Program-made: the position numbers and the translations under genes
The notes under the pieces: generated by a model
What the model saw: the letters and a program-made list of their open reading frames with translations, nothing else
Database searches by the model: none
Told to the model about the DNA's origin: nothing
Assembly: GCA_022844565.1 (NCBI GenBank)
Contig: JALHLK010000018.1
Span: 17,119 to 81,118, forward strand
Reading direction: 5' to 3'
Length of the DNA: 64,000 nucleotides
Source of the DNA: Saprospiraceae bacterium
Lineage (GTDB): Bacteria; Bacteroidota; Bacteroidia; Chitinophagales; Saprospiraceae
Part shown: in pieces, positions 38,754 to 48,227 of the stretch
Position numbering within the stretch: position 1 is the stretch's first letter
Layout: the number at the start of each line of letters is the position of its first letter

Positions 38754-40013
38754 ATGAAATTCGAAAAGCTTCGTTTGAAAGATGCTATCTTAAGGTCATT
38801 AAACGATCTTGGATTTAATAAAACAACAGATATACAATATAAGGCTATCAGAGCCGCAACCACAGGTAGTGATGTATTGGCCGTAGCCCAGACGGGTACA
38901 GGTAAGACAGCAGCCTATTTGATCCCAACCATTCAAAAACTATTAGAAAGCGCACACCCAAGACATCATGCACCACTCGTATTAATAATGGTACCTACTA
39001 GAGAATTAGCCATTCAAGTAAATGAAGTTGCTAATTCTTTAATAAAATATACAAAACTTACCTCATTGGCCATATTTGGTGGTGCTGGACAAGAGGATCA
39101 AATAGCACAATTGCAAAAAGGTACTCAAATTGTGGTTTGTACACCAGGCAGAATGTTTGATTTGAGAAGTCAAGGATTTCTTGATTTGGACAGAATACAT
39201 ACCTTAATCATAGACGAAGCCGACCAAATGTTGAAGTTGGGCTTTTACAAAGATGTGATGGATGTCATTAAGTACATCCCCTTTTACAGACAGACGCTCT
39301 TTTTCTCTGCTACGATAGATCAAGAAATTAAAAAATTAGCCTACAGTCTTGTTAATAAGCCAATTAGGATAGAATTGTCCCCTAAAAATCCAATATCACA
39401 AAACATTTCGCATTGCCTTTTGGAAGTGCAGATGGATGATAAACGTTTTTTTCTTGAACGATTGATCAATGAGAATCCTGGTACAAAAGTAATTGTATTT
39501 GTTCGAACTCAAGTAAGGGCAGAACGTGTGCAGGCGGCCATGCAACGAGTTAATATCACTACAGCTTGCATACACGGTGGTTTAGAGCAAATGGAAAGAA
39601 ATGACGCCATTGACGCTTTGAAGAAGGGAACAGTCAATATTTTGATTGCCACAGATGTTAGTGCTAGGGGTATCGACATTCCCAATGTGGACATTGTTGT
39701 CAATTATGATGTACCAGATGTTGCAGAAAACTATGTCCATAGAATCGGTAGAACGGGTAGGGGAGTCGCTAAAGGAATCGCCTATACTTTTGTGGCTACC
39801 GATGAAATAGAATTGATCGATGAAATTGAGACTTATATAACCGATAAAATCCCTGTAGTTAACCTCGACAAAAATAGCTACGACGAAATCAAAAAAATAG
39901 CGGATCCAAACAATATCACCATGGCAGAAATCGAGAATATGGTTGAAGACTTTGATAAAGAAGTGGATTCCTGGGGTAAGATCAAAAAGAAAAATAAGAA
40001 GCCAAAGGGGTAG
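38754..40013 (+). CDS. DEAD-box RNA helicase (RhlE-like)
   Basis: All helicase motifs can be read: Q-motif FNKTTDIQYKAI, motif I AQTGTGKT, Ia PTRELAIQ, motif II DEAD at about residue 156, motif III SAT, motif V ARGIDIP and motif VI HRIGRTGR. Length of 419 residues and a lysine-rich tail (KIKKKNKKPKG) fit RhlE/CsdA-like proteins, which unwind RNA in ribosome assembly, decay or cold adaptation. The long 5' leader region suggests post-transcriptional control, as is common for cold-shock helicases, but that is inference. Confidence 0.95.
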   Translation: MKFEKLRLKDAILRSLNDLGFNKTTDIQYKAIRAATTGSDVLAVAQTGTGKTAAYLIPTIQKLLESAHPRHHAPLVLIMVPTRELAIQVNEVANSLIKYTKLTSLAIFGGAGQEDQIAQLQKGTQIVVCTPGRMFDLRSQGFLDLDRIHTLIIDEADQMLKLGFYKDVMDVIKYIPFYRQTLFFSATIDQEIKKLAYSLVNKPIRIELSPKNPISQNISHCLLEVQMDDKRFFLERLINENPGTKVIVFVRTQVRAERVQAAMQRVNITTACIHGGLEQMERNDAIDALKKGTVNILIATDVSARGIDIPNVDIVVNYDVPDVAENYVHRIGRTGRGVAKGIAYTFVATDEIELIDEIETYITDKIPVVNLDKNSYDEIKKIADPNNITMAEIENMVEDFDKEVDSWGKIKKKNKKPKG

Positions 40014-40077
40014 GTTTTAAGTGTAGGTGTTAGGTTTTAGAGGCTAGGTTTTAGATGTAGGTTTTAGGTTTTAGAGA
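40011..40077 (+). repeat. Short TAGGTTTTA repeat cluster
   Basis: Five copies of TAGGTTTTA with variable spacers begin at the helicase stop codon. They contain no stable hairpin. Confidence 0.7.
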
Positions 40078-40160
40078 ATAAAAATATAATTTCCCACCTC
40101 ATATGTTAATTTTCAAACAATATCCAAAAATTGTCGTAAATTGAATTAAAATCGATCATC

Positions 40161-40382
40161 ATGGCAGTACAAATGATAACAATTAAAACTTATTATTCAG
40201 AATTTGACGCAAATTTAGCTTTGGTCAAATTGGAGTTGAATGGAATACCCGCTTTTGTTGACAACACAAATGACGCAATCTTAGGACCTACAGGTAACGG
40301 GTTTAATCTCAGGGTAGATGATGATTACCTAGAAGAAGCGATGGCAATAATTGAATCAATGGAATCTGAACCCCCAATTTGA
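40161..40382 (+). CDS. DUF2007 family protein
   Basis: The 73-residue protein matches DUF2007 (putative signal-transducing, GlnB-like fold): ITIKTYYSEFDANLALVKLE, LNGIPAFVDNT and a C-terminal helix with DDDYLEEAMAIIES. Function is unknown. It is a cytoplasmic single gene convergent with feoB, with only 25 bp between the stops. Confidence 0.85.
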   Translation: MAVQMITIKTYYSEFDANLALVKLELNGIPAFVDNTNDAILGPTGNGFNLRVDDDYLEEAMAIIESMESEPPI

Positions 40383-40407
40383 TAATTATATCCCTAAATC
40401 CTTACAC

Positions 40408-42531
40408 TTAACTAAAGATCTGATAGAATATCAAACTTCCAAAATAGGCAAGGGCTGTCAGATAGCCTAATTGTATTAAGGTCCATTTCCAAGAATTGGT
40501 TTCTTTTAATGTCACAGCGAGTGTACTCATACATTGCATAGCAAAAACATAGAAAATAAGTAAAGACAAAGAAGTGACTGGATCATATAGTGGCTTTTGT
40601 GTCCCTGGCCGAAGTTCAGCTTTCATTTTTTCTCTGATCGTCATATCATCATCCGCTGACCCTATACTATAAATGGTAGCCATAGTACCTACAAATACTT
40701 CTCTAGCCGCAAAACTAGTAATCAAGGCAATACCAATTTTCCAATCAAACCCTAATGGCTTAATGGCAGGTTCAATTGTTTTTCCCAATATACCAGCGAA
40801 AGAATTTTCTAATTTATAAGAGGCAACAAGATTATCCGTTGCTTCTTCACTATAGTTATTGGTTTTAGCAAAGGAAATGGCCTCATTCTCCGCTTTTTCA
40901 AGCCTATCACCAGGGCCAAAAGAAGACAAAAACCATAAAACAATGCTTATGATCATGATAACCTTACCAGCACTTGCGATAAAAGCCCATACTTTTTCTT
41001 TGACTGAATAAAAAATGTTTTTAATGATTGGAGGTTTATAGATGGGTAATTCGATGAGAAGATGAGATTTGTACTCTGTCTTTATCAATCGATCTAAAAT
41101 AAAAGCTACGATAAACGCCATCATTATACCAGCAAGGTAGAGTCCCATAAATACGAGACCTTGAGCATTGAAAAAGCCCCACACCTTGATGTCAGGCACC
41201 ACAAATGCCACCAATAAGGCATACACTGGAAGCCGAGCCGAACATGATATGAGTGGAGAAACCATGATGGTTATGATTCTTTCTTTCCAGCTACCGATGG
41301 TTCGAGTACTCATAATGGCAGGTACTGCGCATGCTCCACTTGAGACCAATGCCACAATACTCCTTCCGTTCATCCCAAACCGCTTAAATATACCGTCAAA
41401 TAAATATACAGCGCGACTCATGTATCCTGACTCTTCTAAGATGGCTATGATTAGAAAAAGAAGTGTGATTTGTGGTACAAAGACGAGCACTCCACTAAGA
41501 CCTGCTAGAATTCCATCCGTTAAGAGATTTGCAATCCAACCCTGACCCAAGACATATTTTGTATAACCGCCCATATAAGCAAATACATTTTCTATCCATT
41601 CCATAGGAGCTTGTGCCCAACTAAAAATAGCTTGAAAAACAAAAAACAATATTAAGAAGAAAATGATTGGTCCTGCAATTTTGTGAGTCACGATAGCGTC
41701 TATCCTGTCAGTTACGCTGAGGTCGGAATAATTTTTACTGGACTTAAGCGTCTTTTGTACAATAGGATTAATACTTTGAAACCTAGCCATGGTTTCATTT
41801 ATTTGATTATTAATATTTTGAAATCCACTGATGTCGGAGATCGCGCTTAGATTTATTTTTTGAGAAGGGGAGATATGGCTGAGCCAATTATGATGGTGTA
41901 GGATAATTTTATTTAAATATTCATTATCGTAATTGATAACCTCTTTCATAGCATTAATCCCCGCTTTTTCTTTGGAATTAATGTGGTAAATGGGAGAAGT
42001 AGAATACTTTATATCAAGTATATTTTGACTTAATACTTGCTTGAGATGATCAATGTTATATCCAGTCTTCGTTGATATTTTGACAATATCTACATTCATG
42101 AATTCTTTAATAGCGTCAATTTTTATGTTTTCTTCATGGTTGTCAATCGTGTCAATCATATTGACAACCAATACCATAGGGATCTGAAGATCGTAGATTT
42201 GTGAGGCAAGTAATAAATGCCTTTCAAGATGATTGATATCCAAAACGTACAAAACCAAATCTGGATAGAAATCCCCATTAGGATTCGTAAGGATATTAAC
42301 TACTATTTTTTCATCGCTGCTGTTGGGAAACAAACTATAACACCCTGGTAAGTCAAGCAAGGATACACTGATGTTGTCGTCAAGTTTAAATATTCCTTCC
42401 TTTTTTTCAACCGTTACGCCTGGGAAGTTTGATGTCTGCTGACGTAATCCCGTCAGTGCATTAAATAAGCTAGATTTCCCTGAATTTGGATTTCCAATAA
42501 GTGCTATCTTTGTAAAGTTGGATGTAGCCAT
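40408..42531 (-). CDS. feoB: Ferrous iron transport protein B
   Basis: FeoB imports Fe2+ through the inner membrane and is regulated by a G-protein domain. The G domain is complete: G1 GNPNSGKSS, G2 in FPGVTVEKKEG, G3 DLPGCYSL and G4 NMID. A helical GDI-like region follows, and then about eight to ten membrane helices with the Cys-containing gate motif SSGACAVPAIMSTR. Length of 707 residues is normal. The start lies 5 bp after the feoA stop, giving a feoAB operon. No feoC-like gene is present. Confidence 0.97.
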   Translation of the reverse strand: MATSNFTKIALIGNPNSGKSSLFNALTGLRQQTSNFPGVTVEKKEGIFKLDDNISVSLLDLPGCYSLFPNSSDEKIVVNILTNPNGDFYPDLVLYVLDINHLERHLLLASQIYDLQIPMVLVVNMIDTIDNHEENIKIDAIKEFMNVDIVKISTKTGYNIDHLKQVLSQNILDIKYSTSPIYHINSKEKAGINAMKEVINYDNEYLNKIILHHHNWLSHISPSQKINLSAISDISGFQNINNQINETMARFQSINPIVQKTLKSSKNYSDLSVTDRIDAIVTHKIAGPIIFFLILFFVFQAIFSWAQAPMEWIENVFAYMGGYTKYVLGQGWIANLLTDGILAGLSGVLVFVPQITLLFLIIAILEESGYMSRAVYLFDGIFKRFGMNGRSIVALVSSGACAVPAIMSTRTIGSWKERIITIMVSPLISCSARLPVYALLVAFVVPDIKVWGFFNAQGLVFMGLYLAGIMMAFIVAFILDRLIKTEYKSHLLIELPIYKPPIIKNIFYSVKEKVWAFIASAGKVIMIISIVLWFLSSFGPGDRLEKAENEAISFAKTNNYSEEATDNLVASYKLENSFAGILGKTIEPAIKPLGFDWKIGIALITSFAAREVFVGTMATIYSIGSADDDMTIREKMKAELRPGTQKPLYDPVTSLSLLIFYVFAMQCMSTLAVTLKETNSWKWTLIQLGYLTALAYFGSLIFYQIFS

Positions 42532-42536
42532 GATGG

Positions 42537-42758
42537 TTAAGTCAATTTGATTTGTATAGCCTCTTCTGGCCTAATGCCAATCACATGGTCGTTCACTTTT
42601 ATATACAATGCTCCACCAAAAGGTGCTCTTCTTACGTATTGTACACGCGTATTTGGCAACAGTCCTAGTGATAGTATTTTACTAGTCAGTTCTTCTTCAC
42701 TCAAAGCTTTAATGAAACCTACTTCACCAATTTTCAAATCCAATATACTCTTGCTCAT
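42537..42758 (-). CDS. feoA: Ferrous iron transport protein A
   Basis: The 73-residue protein is a FeoA SH3-like domain: LKIGEVGFIKALSEEEL, then RVQYVRRAPFGGALYIKVND and the ending IGIRPEEAIQIKL. FeoA is a small cytoplasmic partner required for full FeoB activity. It is the first gene of feoAB and is divergent from rpmI. Confidence 0.95.
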   Translation of the reverse strand: MSKSILDLKIGEVGFIKALSEEELTSKILSLGLLPNTRVQYVRRAPFGGALYIKVNDHVIGIRPEEAIQIKLT

Positions 42759-42787
42759 AAATACTATTTAGATTTATTCTAAGCGTG

Positions 42788-42795
42788 CAAATATA
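42788..42795 (-). promoter_or_regulatory. -7 box of the feoAB promoter
   Basis: On the minus strand TATATTTG matches TAnnTTTG, 29 bp before the feoA start. No Fur-box-like palindrome was recognised next to it. Confidence 0.45.
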
Positions 42796-42919
42796 CTATA
42801 TATAATATTATGGGCAGTAATTTTGTTGATTATTTGAGCTTGGGATTGTAATTTATTGAATAATGGCTTAGTTATGTAAATAAAAAACCTAAATATCTTT
42901 TTTTATAAGGAAAAAATTA

Positions 42920-42927
42920 TACCTTTG
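42920..42927 (+). promoter_or_regulatory. -7 box of the rpmI-rplT promoter
   Basis: TACCTTTG matches TAnnTTTG, 19 bp before the rpmI ATG, so the leader is only about 10-15 nt. Confidence 0.6.
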
Positions 42928-42946
42928 CGGCTCAAAATTTGATAAT

Positions 42947-43144
42947 ATGCCAAAGATGAAGACGCACTCAAGTGCGAAAAAGAGGTTTAAATTAACTGGT
43001 AGTGGCAAAGTAAAGAGATTTCAAGCGAATACTTCTCACTTAATGAGAAAGAAATCTAAGAAAGCTAAAACCAGACTCATGGGTTCAACTACAGTTACAA
43101 AAGTAGAAGAAAAGAGAGTAAAAAGATTGTTAGCAGTAGGCTAG
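42947..43144 (+). CDS. rpmI: 50S ribosomal protein L35
   Basis: The 65-residue basic protein begins [20 protein letters not shown] and is a full-length L35. It lies 80 bp before rplT. infC, normally directly upstream in this operon, is not here; feoAB is divergent instead. Confidence 0.97.
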   Translation: MPKMKTHSSAKKRFKLTGSGKVKRFQANTSHLMRKKSKKAKTRLMGSTTVTKVEEKRVKRLLAVG

Positions 43145-43224
43145 TAGTCAAAAAATTATTGTTTAACGAGGGTATAGGAATATAAAGAATCATAAGATCC
43201 CTATATCGAACTAAAAATTTAAAA

Positions 43225-43569
43225 ATGCCTAGATCAGTCAATCACGTTGCTTCTAAGAATAGAAGAAAGAAAATCTTAAAACTAGCAAAAGGATACTTTG
43301 GAGCTAGAAAAAATGTATGGACAGTAGCCAAAAACACTGTTGAAAAAGGTTTAGTGTACGCATATGTGCACAGAAAGCTTAAGAAAAGAGCATTCAGAAC
43401 ATTATGGATAGCTAGGATCAATGCAGCTGTAAGACCATTCGGATTGTCGTACTCAAAATTTATGGGTGCACTTAACAAGTCAGAAATTGATCTTAACAGA
43501 AAAGTACTTGCTGACTTAGCACTTAATAATCCTGATGCATTCAAAGCTATCGTCGATGCTGTAAAATAG
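43225..43569 (+). CDS. rplT: 50S ribosomal protein L20
   Basis: The 114-residue protein is a full-length L20: [19 protein letters not shown], then [19 protein letters not shown] and the conserved [18 protein letters not shown]20 binds 23S rRNA early in large-subunit assembly. It ends 30 bp before a strong terminator. Confidence 0.97.
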   Translation: MPRSVNHVASKNRRKKILKLAKGYFGARKNVWTVAKNTVEKGLVYAYVHRKLKKRAFRTLWIARINAAVRPFGLSYSKFMGALNKSEIDLNRKVLADLALNNPDAFKAIVDAVK

Positions 43570-43599
43570 TGATCAGTAATAATACATAAGTTATAAAAG

Positions 43600-43637
43600 G
43601 AATCCTGTCAGAAATGATGGGATTTTTTTTTGTTTTT
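43600..43637 (+). terminator. Rho-independent terminator of rpmI-rplT
   Basis: A 9 bp stem with two G-T pairs and a GAAA tetraloop (43602-43623) is followed by a long T-rich run. Confidence 0.9.
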
Positions 43638-43773
43638 TTAAATTGGTTGACTTATAAACCAAAAGTTATAAGTTAAACTGCGTGTAAAGATCTAGGTAAC
43701 ATGATTACCGTCGCTTGTAATGTTGTTTCAAAAGGTGGAAATCTACAATTTTATTGAAGTCCTAAAACAGTAT

Positions 43774-43781
43774 TATTTTTG
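43774..43781 (+). promoter_or_regulatory. Promoter of the toxin-antitoxin pair
   Basis: TATTTTTG matches TAnnTTTG, and a TTG at 43754-43756 stands 17 bp upstream as a possible -33 element. The box lies 19 bp before the antitoxin ATG. Confidence 0.5.
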
Positions 43782-43800
43782 TATTTAAATAGATTTCAAG

Positions 43801-44028
43801 ATGGTATCTAAAGAAAAAGTTTTAAATAGGATCAATGCAATAGATGACGATTATTTAATGTTGGAATTAAATTGTTTATTGGATTTTTATGAGAATAATG
43901 ATGAAGTTTTTATTTTTTCTAAGGAACAAGAAGTTTTAATCCATCAATCACTTGAGGAAGTCAAACTAGAAAAAGTAACTCTGCATGAAGATCTTGTTAA
44001 GATGTCTGAAAAGTGGGTAAGAGAATAG
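43801..44028 (+). CDS. Putative antitoxin of a RelE/ParE-type module
   Basis: This 75-residue acidic protein has no strong family motif that I recognise. Its middle is helical (DDYLMLELNCLLDFYEN), and the C-terminal half (SLEEVKLEKVTLHEDLVKMSEKW) resembles the toxin-binding tail of Bacteroidota antitoxins paired with ParE-like toxins. It overlaps the toxin start by 16 bp, typical of coupled pairs. No obvious DNA-binding fold is seen at the N-terminus. Confidence 0.7.
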   Translation: MVSKEKVLNRINAIDDDYLMLELNCLLDFYENNDEVFIFSKEQEVLIHQSLEEVKLEKVTLHEDLVKMSEKWVRE

Positions 44029-44315
44029 AGTGGACCGATTCTGCTATATTAGAGTTTAAAGCTGAAATAGATTATCACAAATCTTATTCGATTGGTTTTG
44101 CTGAAAAATTTAGAATCTCCATTCTTCAAAATATTGATATAAGTTCAAAAAATCCATATTTTGGGATGCCCACCTCTATTGATTATGTACGTTGCAAGTC
44201 CATCATGAGGAGGTTTACAATCGTTTATTATTACAAAGAAGATGAAGATCGCATTTCAATATTTAGAATATGGGACAATAGGAGAGATCCTGATTGGAAA
44301 TTTAAAAAACTATAA
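44013..44315 (+). CDS. RelE/ParE superfamily toxin
   Basis: The 100-residue basic protein fits the RelE/ParE fold: IEWTDSAILEFKAEIDYH, a second helix GFAEKFRISILQNID, then strands with RRFTIVYYYKEDEDRISIFRIWDNRRDP. The ending with DNRRDP is typical of the ParE-like group in Bacteroidota. Members either cut mRNA at the ribosome or poison gyrase; which applies is not readable. The start is a GTG at 44013 inside the antitoxin gene, since no ATG is available in frame near the expected N-terminus. Confidence 0.82.
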   Translation: MGKRIEWTDSAILEFKAEIDYHKSYSIGFAEKFRISILQNIDISSKNPYFGMPTSIDYVRCKSIMRRFTIVYYYKEDEDRISIFRIWDNRRDPDWKFKKL

Positions 44316-44565
44316 ATTAAAATTTTAATAAAGCAAGAAACAATTTTGCTTACCAACTTTAGGTAATAGAAATGTAACCTACAAAAGGAAAACCTATTTT
44401 TATTTTTAGCATTTCATTAAAATTGAATTGCCCACCTTCCTCCTCCAACCGCTCACTTTTTACTTTAAATTACCCCATCTAACATAAAATCAAAAGTTTT
44501 TTCAAAAATTATAAATTTAAATTTATCTTGCATGGGTTATTTAATCAACATAGAAAATTAGATTT

Positions 44566-46050
44566 ATGCAAAGCAGTAATATAAAGCCTGATAGCCCAAA
44601 TGAAAACGAAATCATTGAAAATAAAGAATTAAGTATTTGGGAAGCTCTTTTCCCTGTTTTTATGTTGGTTGGTCTACTTGCGTACAATATTTTTATATTT
44701 GGCGACAGTTCATTGGGTGGAAGTAATCAATTCATACTTCTGATAGGAGCAGCTATTGCAGCATTGGTAGGCTTTAGGAATAAGGTAAAATTTGAACAGA
44801 TGATGGAAGAAGTAAGTCATAATGTAAAGTCTACTTCTGGTGCGATCCTGATATTATTGATGGTCGGTGCTTTGTCTGGAACTTGGCTGATCAGTGGTAT
44901 AATTCCGACAATGATTTATTATGGATTACAAATATTGTCACCATCTATTTTTTTGGGAGCATCTTTAGTCATATGTTCTATCATTTCTGTGGCCACAGGT
45001 AGTTCGTGGTCTACCTCTGCTACGGTCGGTATCGCATTGATTGGAATTGGAAACACGATGGGTATTAATCCGGGAATGACTGCAGGTGCGGTGATCTCGG
45101 GAGCATATTTTGGTGATAAAATCTCTCCCTTGTCAGACACCACTAATCTTGCTGCGGCAATGGCTGGTGCAGATCTATTTGACCATATCAAATATATGCT
45201 TTTGACTACCATACCTTCTATCACCATTTCATTAATTGTCTTTATTGTGATAGGATTTAATTTATCAGCTACGGGTACTCCTGATATATCTGATAAATTG
45301 GCAGCCATTGATGCATCTTTTAATATCAGTCCTTGGTTGTTTTTAGTGCCAGTGGCGGTGATTTTATTAATTATCAAAAAAACGCAACCATTAATTGCAT
45401 TACTTGCGGGAGCAATATTTGGTGGTATAGCGGCTATAATAGCCCAACCAGATATTGTTGTAAAGGTTGCAGGAGGCACCACACTCGATTTTAACACCGC
45501 TTACAAAGGTGTTTTAACGGGATTGACTACTAAAACAGCTATCGAAACATCAAACCCTGAACTGAATGATCTCTTCACAGGAAAAGGTATGGAGGGTATG
45601 CTCGGAACGATATGGCTAATCCTTTGTGCGATGGTTTTTGGTGGTGTAATGGATGCTATTGGTGCTTTGGCTCGCATCAGTCAAGCTCTTCTTAATATGT
45701 TTGATTCCATCTTTGGGCTTTTTGCTAGTACCGTTTTTTCTTGTTTGGCTATTAATGTCACCGCTTCTGATCAGTACCTTGCTTTGGTCATTCCTGGTAA
45801 AATGTACAAGAAAGCATTTACCGATAAAGGATTACATCCCGTTAATTTAAGCCGTACACTAGAAGATACCGGTACAGTTACATCCGTATTGGTTCCTTGG
45901 AATACTTGCGGGGCTTACAATGCAGGGGTTTTAGGTGTGCCCACTGTGGATTATTTTATTTATGCAATTTTCAATTGGATAAGCCCCTTTATGACTTTAC
46001 TTATGGCAGCAATTAAGTTTAAGATCCGAGAGCTTAAGCCAGTAAACTAA
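44566..46050 (+). CDS. nhaC: Na+/H+ antiporter NhaC family
   Basis: The 494-residue membrane protein has about 11-12 helices and NhaC signatures: ATGSSWSTSATVGIALIGIG, ISGAYFGDKISPLSDTTNLA and DTGTVTSVLVPWNTCGAY. NhaC exchanges internal Na+ for external H+ and contributes to pH and Na+ homeostasis. It fits the sodium-based economy suggested by Na+-NQR and the AGCS symporter in the same window. It stands alone, about 250 bp after the toxin gene, and that gap holds no recognisable element. Confidence 0.93.
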   Translation: MQSSNIKPDSPNENEIIENKELSIWEALFPVFMLVGLLAYNIFIFGDSSLGGSNQFILLIGAAIAALVGFRNKVKFEQMMEEVSHNVKSTSGAILILLMVGALSGTWLISGIIPTMIYYGLQILSPSIFLGASLVICSIISVATGSSWSTSATVGIALIGIGNTMGINPGMTAGAVISGAYFGDKISPLSDTTNLAAAMAGADLFDHIKYMLLTTIPSITISLIVFIVIGFNLSATGTPDISDKLAAIDASFNISPWLFLVPVAVILLIIKKTQPLIALLAGAIFGGIAAIIAQPDIVVKVAGGTTLDFNTAYKGVLTGLTTKTAIETSNPELNDLFTGKGMEGMLGTIWLILCAMVFGGVMDAIGALARISQALLNMFDSIFGLFASTVFSCLAINVTASDQYLALVIPGKMYKKAFTDKGLHPVNLSRTLEDTGTVTSVLVPWNTCGAYNAGVLGVPTVDYFIYAIFNWISPFMTLLMAAIKFKIRELKPVN

Positions 46051-46160
46051 GAATCGGTAAGGTCAAGAACTTTTTCTTGGCCATGATTAGTAATAAGTGT
46101 AAGTGATTTGTGTAATTACTTTTCTAATTTGTTTATTTTTCTCATAAAAGTTAAGAATAT

Positions 46161-46556
46161 TTACGAGACTTTATTCTTTCTAAGGATCATCCACAATAAA
46201 ATGGAGAAAAATCCTGTCAAAAAAGCAAATAATTTTTCAAAATTCGTTTTTGCAAAAATATTTCCGACGGTATTAAGAATGAAAATAGCAAAGAAAATCC
46301 ATAAAATGATATTTACTACTTGAGCTGAGAATTTGTATTTAACAAAGTTACCCTTCATTAATAATACCCAAGATAAAAATACATTCACGAGGATTGAAAT
46401 GGTCTCAAAAACGTACATTTCAGTATCGTTGGTGAGCCTTCCGCCCCATGTTATATCGTAAGGTATAATTTTAGTAATAATACAGAAATGAAACAGGATT
46501 ATTGCTCCTAAAAATCCCAAAAATATCTTTATGGCGTGATTGGATATATAATTCAT
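46161..46556 (-). CDS. Small four-helix membrane protein
   Basis: The function is not known. The 131-residue protein has four hydrophobic helices with a conserved-looking polar loop, IIPYDITWGGRLTNDTEMYVF, between helices one and two. It ends in a basic tail (RKNKVS), suggesting a cytoplasmic C-terminus. No neighbours point to a role. Confidence 0.7.
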   Translation of the reverse strand: MNYISNHAIKIFLGFLGAIILFHFCIITKIIPYDITWGGRLTNDTEMYVFETISILVNVFLSWVLLMKGNFVKYKFSAQVVNIILWIFFAIFILNTVGNIFAKTNFEKLFAFLTGFFSILLWMILRKNKVS

Positions 46557-46679
46557 AATATTATTTTACGTGAATAATTAATGAAGAAGCAGCATAGAAA
46601 AACGAACATTAGAAAAATATTGTATATATTAGTAGTTTAAAATCATTAAATAATATTAAATATTCGACTTATATTCGAG

Positions 46680-46815
46680 ACTAAAATTACACAAGTTTTT
46701 ATAAATATTGATGATTTTGTAAAAGATTTTGATCAATTAACTCTTTTGAGAGAACTTTTTAGTGGATGCCATCCCTATCTCGTAATAAAGCTCAAGTTTT
46801 GTCGGATATGGGGGT
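46680..46815 (+). pseudogene. Remnant of an IS transposase N-terminus
   Basis: The frame from 46680 reads TKITQVFINIDDFVKDFDQ, which resembles the first helix of IS982-type transposases. After a frame change it reads MPSLSRNKAQVLSDMGVI, resembling the following LSxSEVMTI segment, and then stops. No inverted repeats or further transposase sequence are seen. The rest of the 330 bp intergenic region holds nothing recognisable. Confidence 0.4.
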
Positions 46816-46887
46816 AATTTGATTTAAGTATGTATGTAGTTTTTCCATTTGTAATAGGGGTTTAATGCGCATTATTGGTTTAATATC

Positions 46888-48114
46888 TTAATACTCTTCA
46901 AACTCAGGTATGCTTGTAAAATACTCCTGATATTTCCCAGTTTTCAATAATTTATTAAAGGCAAGTCCAATTTCTTTAATTAAAACAAATGTACTATCCT
47001 TTTCTTCCTCATATAACTCTGGACTAAGTTGTACTTCACTTTCTTTTCCTATCAGATTAAGAATAGATTTTTCTATACCTAACTGTAAAACTTTACCAGT
47101 ATACTCATGATACTCTTCCTTTAATTCAGCCTGAGGAGTCCATTTCATGTGATCTATTATAAACTTTTTAAAAACGTCAAACATAATCGTATCAGTAGGA
47201 TAAAGATAGAATGAATTTTGATTAAAATACCCTTGCCATGGCTGAAGTTTTTCTGGTTTGTTGTATGTAAGTATTGTTTTTGTGCCCGAGGTATCCCATG
47301 AAAAATAAGTATTAAACCATGATAAAGTAAGATCTTCATTTCTGTACAATCTAGTATCTGTTTTGCTATAAGGGAATGCTTTTACACTATTATTTTTAAA
47401 ATCATAAGACATTAGTGCGTTATGATATTTGGGTTTTTCTTGTGAGTTCCATGTCTGAAAATTCCCAGGGAATACAATAATACTTTTATCAGGAGAAAAG
47501 GCGATAGCGTCTCCAGATTTATCGTAATTATCAGGTTGAATGGAGTTGTCAATGTTAAAACTAAAATGCTCCATAGTGGGTACATAAAGAACGTGTTTCT
47601 CACTGATCATCAGGTAATTTCCTCCTTGAAGTGTATCAGGATGTTTCATAGAAGTTTTTTCGCCACCCATAAATAATTCAAATGCTGGCCCAGGTTGTCC
47701 ATTTTCTTCATCTAACCACTGAAATTTTATAAAATCAGAACTTTGAATATCCAATGGCCGTACTTCATACGTATCACCTTTAGCAATAACCATAAAAACG
47801 CTCTGACTACCTGCCACTATCGTTGGTGCAGGTGCATCTTTAAGTATATAGGCCTTCCAAAGGTGGGAAAAACCAGTATTCGATTGCAAAGATGATGGGA
47901 AGGCTACCACTTTGCCTTTGTACAATACCGAATATTCGATGAGCACTTGATCATAAAAACCTCCATTATTCCAATTTAGCTGCCTATTGGTGGATCTCTC
48001 CATTTTGATTTCAAAAGGTCCATGTGAAAATGATACTACTTCTTTAGAAAAAAATTGTTTTTTTACCCAAAAAGCGAATACCATCGTGAGGGCAAGGAAA
48101 ATAACTATTTTCAT
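46888..48114 (-). CDS. Hypothetical membrane-anchored or exported protein
   Basis: I do not recognise a family. From ATG 48114 the protein begins with one hydrophobic helix (KIVIFLALTMVFAFW). In-frame ATGs at 48132 and 48168 would add basic residues. About 390 mostly beta-structured residues follow, with pieces reminiscent of a beta-propeller (GDAIAFSPDKSIIVFPGNF, YFSWDTSGTKTILTYN). The last ~70 residues are helical and acidic. An envelope location is likely. Upstream lies a decayed region with no linked gene. Confidence 0.65.
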   Translation of the reverse strand: MKIVIFLALTMVFAFWVKKQFFSKEVVSFSHGPFEIKMERSTNRQLNWNNGGFYDQVLIEYSVLYKGKVVAFPSSLQSNTGFSHLWKAYILKDAPAPTIVAGSQSVFMVIAKGDTYEVRPLDIQSSDFIKFQWLDEENGQPGPAFELFMGGEKTSMKHPDTLQGGNYLMISEKHVLYVPTMEHFSFNIDNSIQPDNYDKSGDAIAFSPDKSIIVFPGNFQTWNSQEKPKYHNALMSYDFKNNSVKAFPYSKTDTRLYRNEDLTLSWFNTYFSWDTSGTKTILTYNKPEKLQPWQGYFNQNSFYLYPTDTIMFDVFKKFIIDHMKWTPQAELKEEYHEYTGKVLQLGIEKSILNLIGKESEVQLSPELYEEEKDSTFVLIKEIGLAFNKLLKTGKYQEYFTSIPEFEEY

Positions 48115-48227
48115 TTTTTTTGATTTTAACATTTTTTGATTTTTAACATTTCGAAGATGAAACTTCAAATAATGACTAAACTTGATCCAAACGTAATATA
48201 TTATTTGTTAAAAGCGATCTTTTTGAA

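Noticed and set aside
44919..45497. A 192-codon minus-strand frame within nhaC.
   Set aside because: It is the complement of a strongly conserved transporter coding region and has no start context or family resemblance.
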